Positions 6,291-7,281 of a stretch of DNA of 7,281 nt are shown here, piece by piece. Every line of letters begins with the position of its first letter. Within the stretch, counting starts at the first letter, position 1. This stretch comes from an uncultured Armatimonadota bacterium (lineage in GTDB: Bacteria > Armatimonadota > Armatimonadia > Armatimonadales > Armatimonadaceae). The notes under the pieces are model-generated. The model was not told the DNA's origin, did no database searches, and saw only the letters and a program-made list of their open reading frames with translations. The translations under genes and the position numbers were made by a program. The DNA is taken from contig CAIYBQ010000588.1 of assembly GCA_903924445.1 (NCBI GenBank), positions 1-7,281 of the forward strand. Reading direction: 5' to 3'.

Positions 6291-7281
6291 ATGGCTTACC
6301 AGTCCCTTTACCGCAAGTACCGCCCCCAGACATTTTCCGATGTCGTAGGTCAGCAGCATGTTGTCCGAACGTTGCAAAATGCCCTACAGACCGGTCGTGT
6401 GGCTCACGGTTATCTCTTCACAGGGACCCGAGGTACGGCAAAAACTACCGTTGCCCGTCTCCTTGCCAAAGCGCTAAATTGCGAGTCATCTGACACTTAT
6501 GCAACTGAGCCATGTGATCAGTGCGAAGCTTGCCGCAGGATTACTGCTGGTAACTGTATCGATGTTGTCGAACTAGATGCAGCAAGCCACCGCGGTGTCG
6601 CAGACATTGAAGAGGTTCGTAAAGCTGTCGGCTACGGTCCGATGCAGCATCGGTACAAGGTCTACATCATCGATGAGGCCCATCAGCTCTCAAGCGATGC
6701 CAAAGATGCCTTCCTGAAGACACTTGAAGAGCCGCCAGCAAATGTCGTCTTTATTCTCGCCACAACCGAACCGCAGTCGATTCCCATTACGATTCGTTCC
6801 CGTTGCCAACAGTTTGACTTCCGCCGCGGAACCATTGCCGATATCAGTGGTCGACTCCGCTACGTTCTCGGGAGTGAAGCGCGCCAGATGTCCGATGGCG
6901 CCATCCTTGCCGTTGCACGCGCTGCCGAAGGTAGCTACCGTGACTCTCTCTCGCTCCTTGAGCAGGTGCTCGGGTTCACCGATGGCGAGATTGAAGCATC
7001 CGATGTCGAATCAGTCCTCGGGTTACTGGAAGCCGACCATTTGTATGCACTAACGCAGGCGATGGCGACTGGCGATATGTCGGGTGCAATCCAGCTGGCG
7101 GATGAAATTTTAGATGAAGGCAAAGATGCCCGCTCAATTTTGAGGTCAGTCGCAAGTCACCTGCGAGACCTCTTGGTGTACCAGCTTTCCGGTGCGGCGG
7201 TGTTTTCAGACCGCACGGAAGATGAGCGTAACAAGCTCGCGCAGTTCACCAAAGGTATTGGAAAGCAGGTTCTGCTAAACG
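6291..7281 (+). CDS. dnaX: DNA polymerase III subunit gamma/tau (clamp loader ATPase), 3' end cut by window edge
   Basis: DnaX is the motor of the clamp loader that places the sliding clamp on DNA. The first 330 residues are present. It opens with MAYQSLYRKYRPQTFSDVVG, the canonical start. The AAA+ domain follows: Walker A GTRGTAKT (45-52), four zinc-binding cysteines (C64, C75, C78, C81), ELDAASHRGV (94-103), Walker B VYIIDEAH (124-131), LKTLEEPPANVVFILATTE (142-160), the SRC motif (170-172) and sensor-2 GSYRDSLSLLEQ (214-225). The collar domain starts near 235. The Walker A Gly before Lys is replaced by Ala (residue 50). Any tau-specific tail or gamma-producing frameshift site would lie past the edge. 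The ATG at 6291 has no Shine-Dalgarno; only ACCGG precedes it, yet no better start exists. It follows the SRP RNA by about 20 bases and probably shares its promoter. Confidence 0.97.
   Translation, partial: MAYQSLYRKYRPQTFSDVVGQQHVVRTLQNALQTGRVAHGYLFTGTRGTAKTTVARLLAKALNCESSDTYATEPCDQCEACRRITAGNCIDVVELDAASHRGVADIEEVRKAVGYGPMQHRYKVYIIDEAHQLSSDAKDAFLKTLEEPPANVVFILATTEPQSIPITIRSRCQQFDFRRGTIADISGRLRYVLGSEARQMSDGAILAVARAAEGSYRDSLSLLEQVLGFTDGEIEASDVESVLGLLEADHLYALTQAMATGDMSGAIQLADEILDEGKDARSILRSVASHLRDLLVYQLSGAAVFSDRTEDERNKLAQFTKGIGKQVLLN

Noticed and set aside
1..7281. Mobile elements, CRISPR arrays, tRNA genes, phage or defence genes
   Set aside because: Coding is almost continuous with recognised core genes; I found no transposase, spaced direct repeats, tRNA-like fold or integration repeats.

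Overview
This window carries chromosomal housekeeping genes in two divergent blocks. Six genes read leftward on the minus strand, in transcription order mlaE-like permease, mlaF-like ATPase, mlaD-like MCE protein, rplI, dnaB and purD. purD runs off the left edge. Reading rightward on the plus strand are a small SRP RNA (4.5S type) and dnaX, which runs off the right edge. I see no insertion sequence, prophage, tRNA, CRISPR array or other mobile feature. Base composition looks even throughout, with GC somewhat above half by eye.

The organism is a bacterium with an outer membrane, or descended from one. It has an MlaE/MlaF/MlaD lipid transporter, and its MCE protein ends in a beta-rich domain of the kind seen in diderm lineages outside the Enterobacteria. 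An MCE operon fused to rplI-dnaB-purD, and rplI without rpsF/ssb/rpsR beside it, do not match the Proteobacteria or Firmicutes layouts I know. A deep-branching diderm such as Armatimonadota or a neighbour is possible, but that is a guess.

Region by region on the minus strand: mlaE (5262-6122), mlaF (4450-5265) and mlaD (2952-4457) overlap by 4 and 8 bases. rplI (2501-2947) follows mlaD by 4 bases, with its ribosome binding site inside the last mlaD codons. These four therefore form a tight operon. A GC-rich hairpin (2447-2482) separates rplI from dnaB (1033-2433). A 145-base gap then leads to purD (1-887), which has a good ribosome binding site.

On the plus strand, a sigma-70-like promoter (6163-6190) sits directly before the SRP RNA (about 6191-6270). 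dnaX starts at 6291 with no visible terminator in between, so the RNA and dnaX may share a transcript.

Functionally, the window joins lipid transport across the envelope (MlaE/F/D), SRP-dependent protein targeting, translation (L9), chromosome replication (DnaB helicase and DnaX clamp loader) and purine synthesis (PurD). I do not see a convincing new biological system. The most notable points are the gene neighbourhood, the two replication genes that lack a Shine-Dalgarno sequence and begin just after hairpins, the C-terminal domain of the MCE protein, and an alanine in the DnaX Walker A motif.
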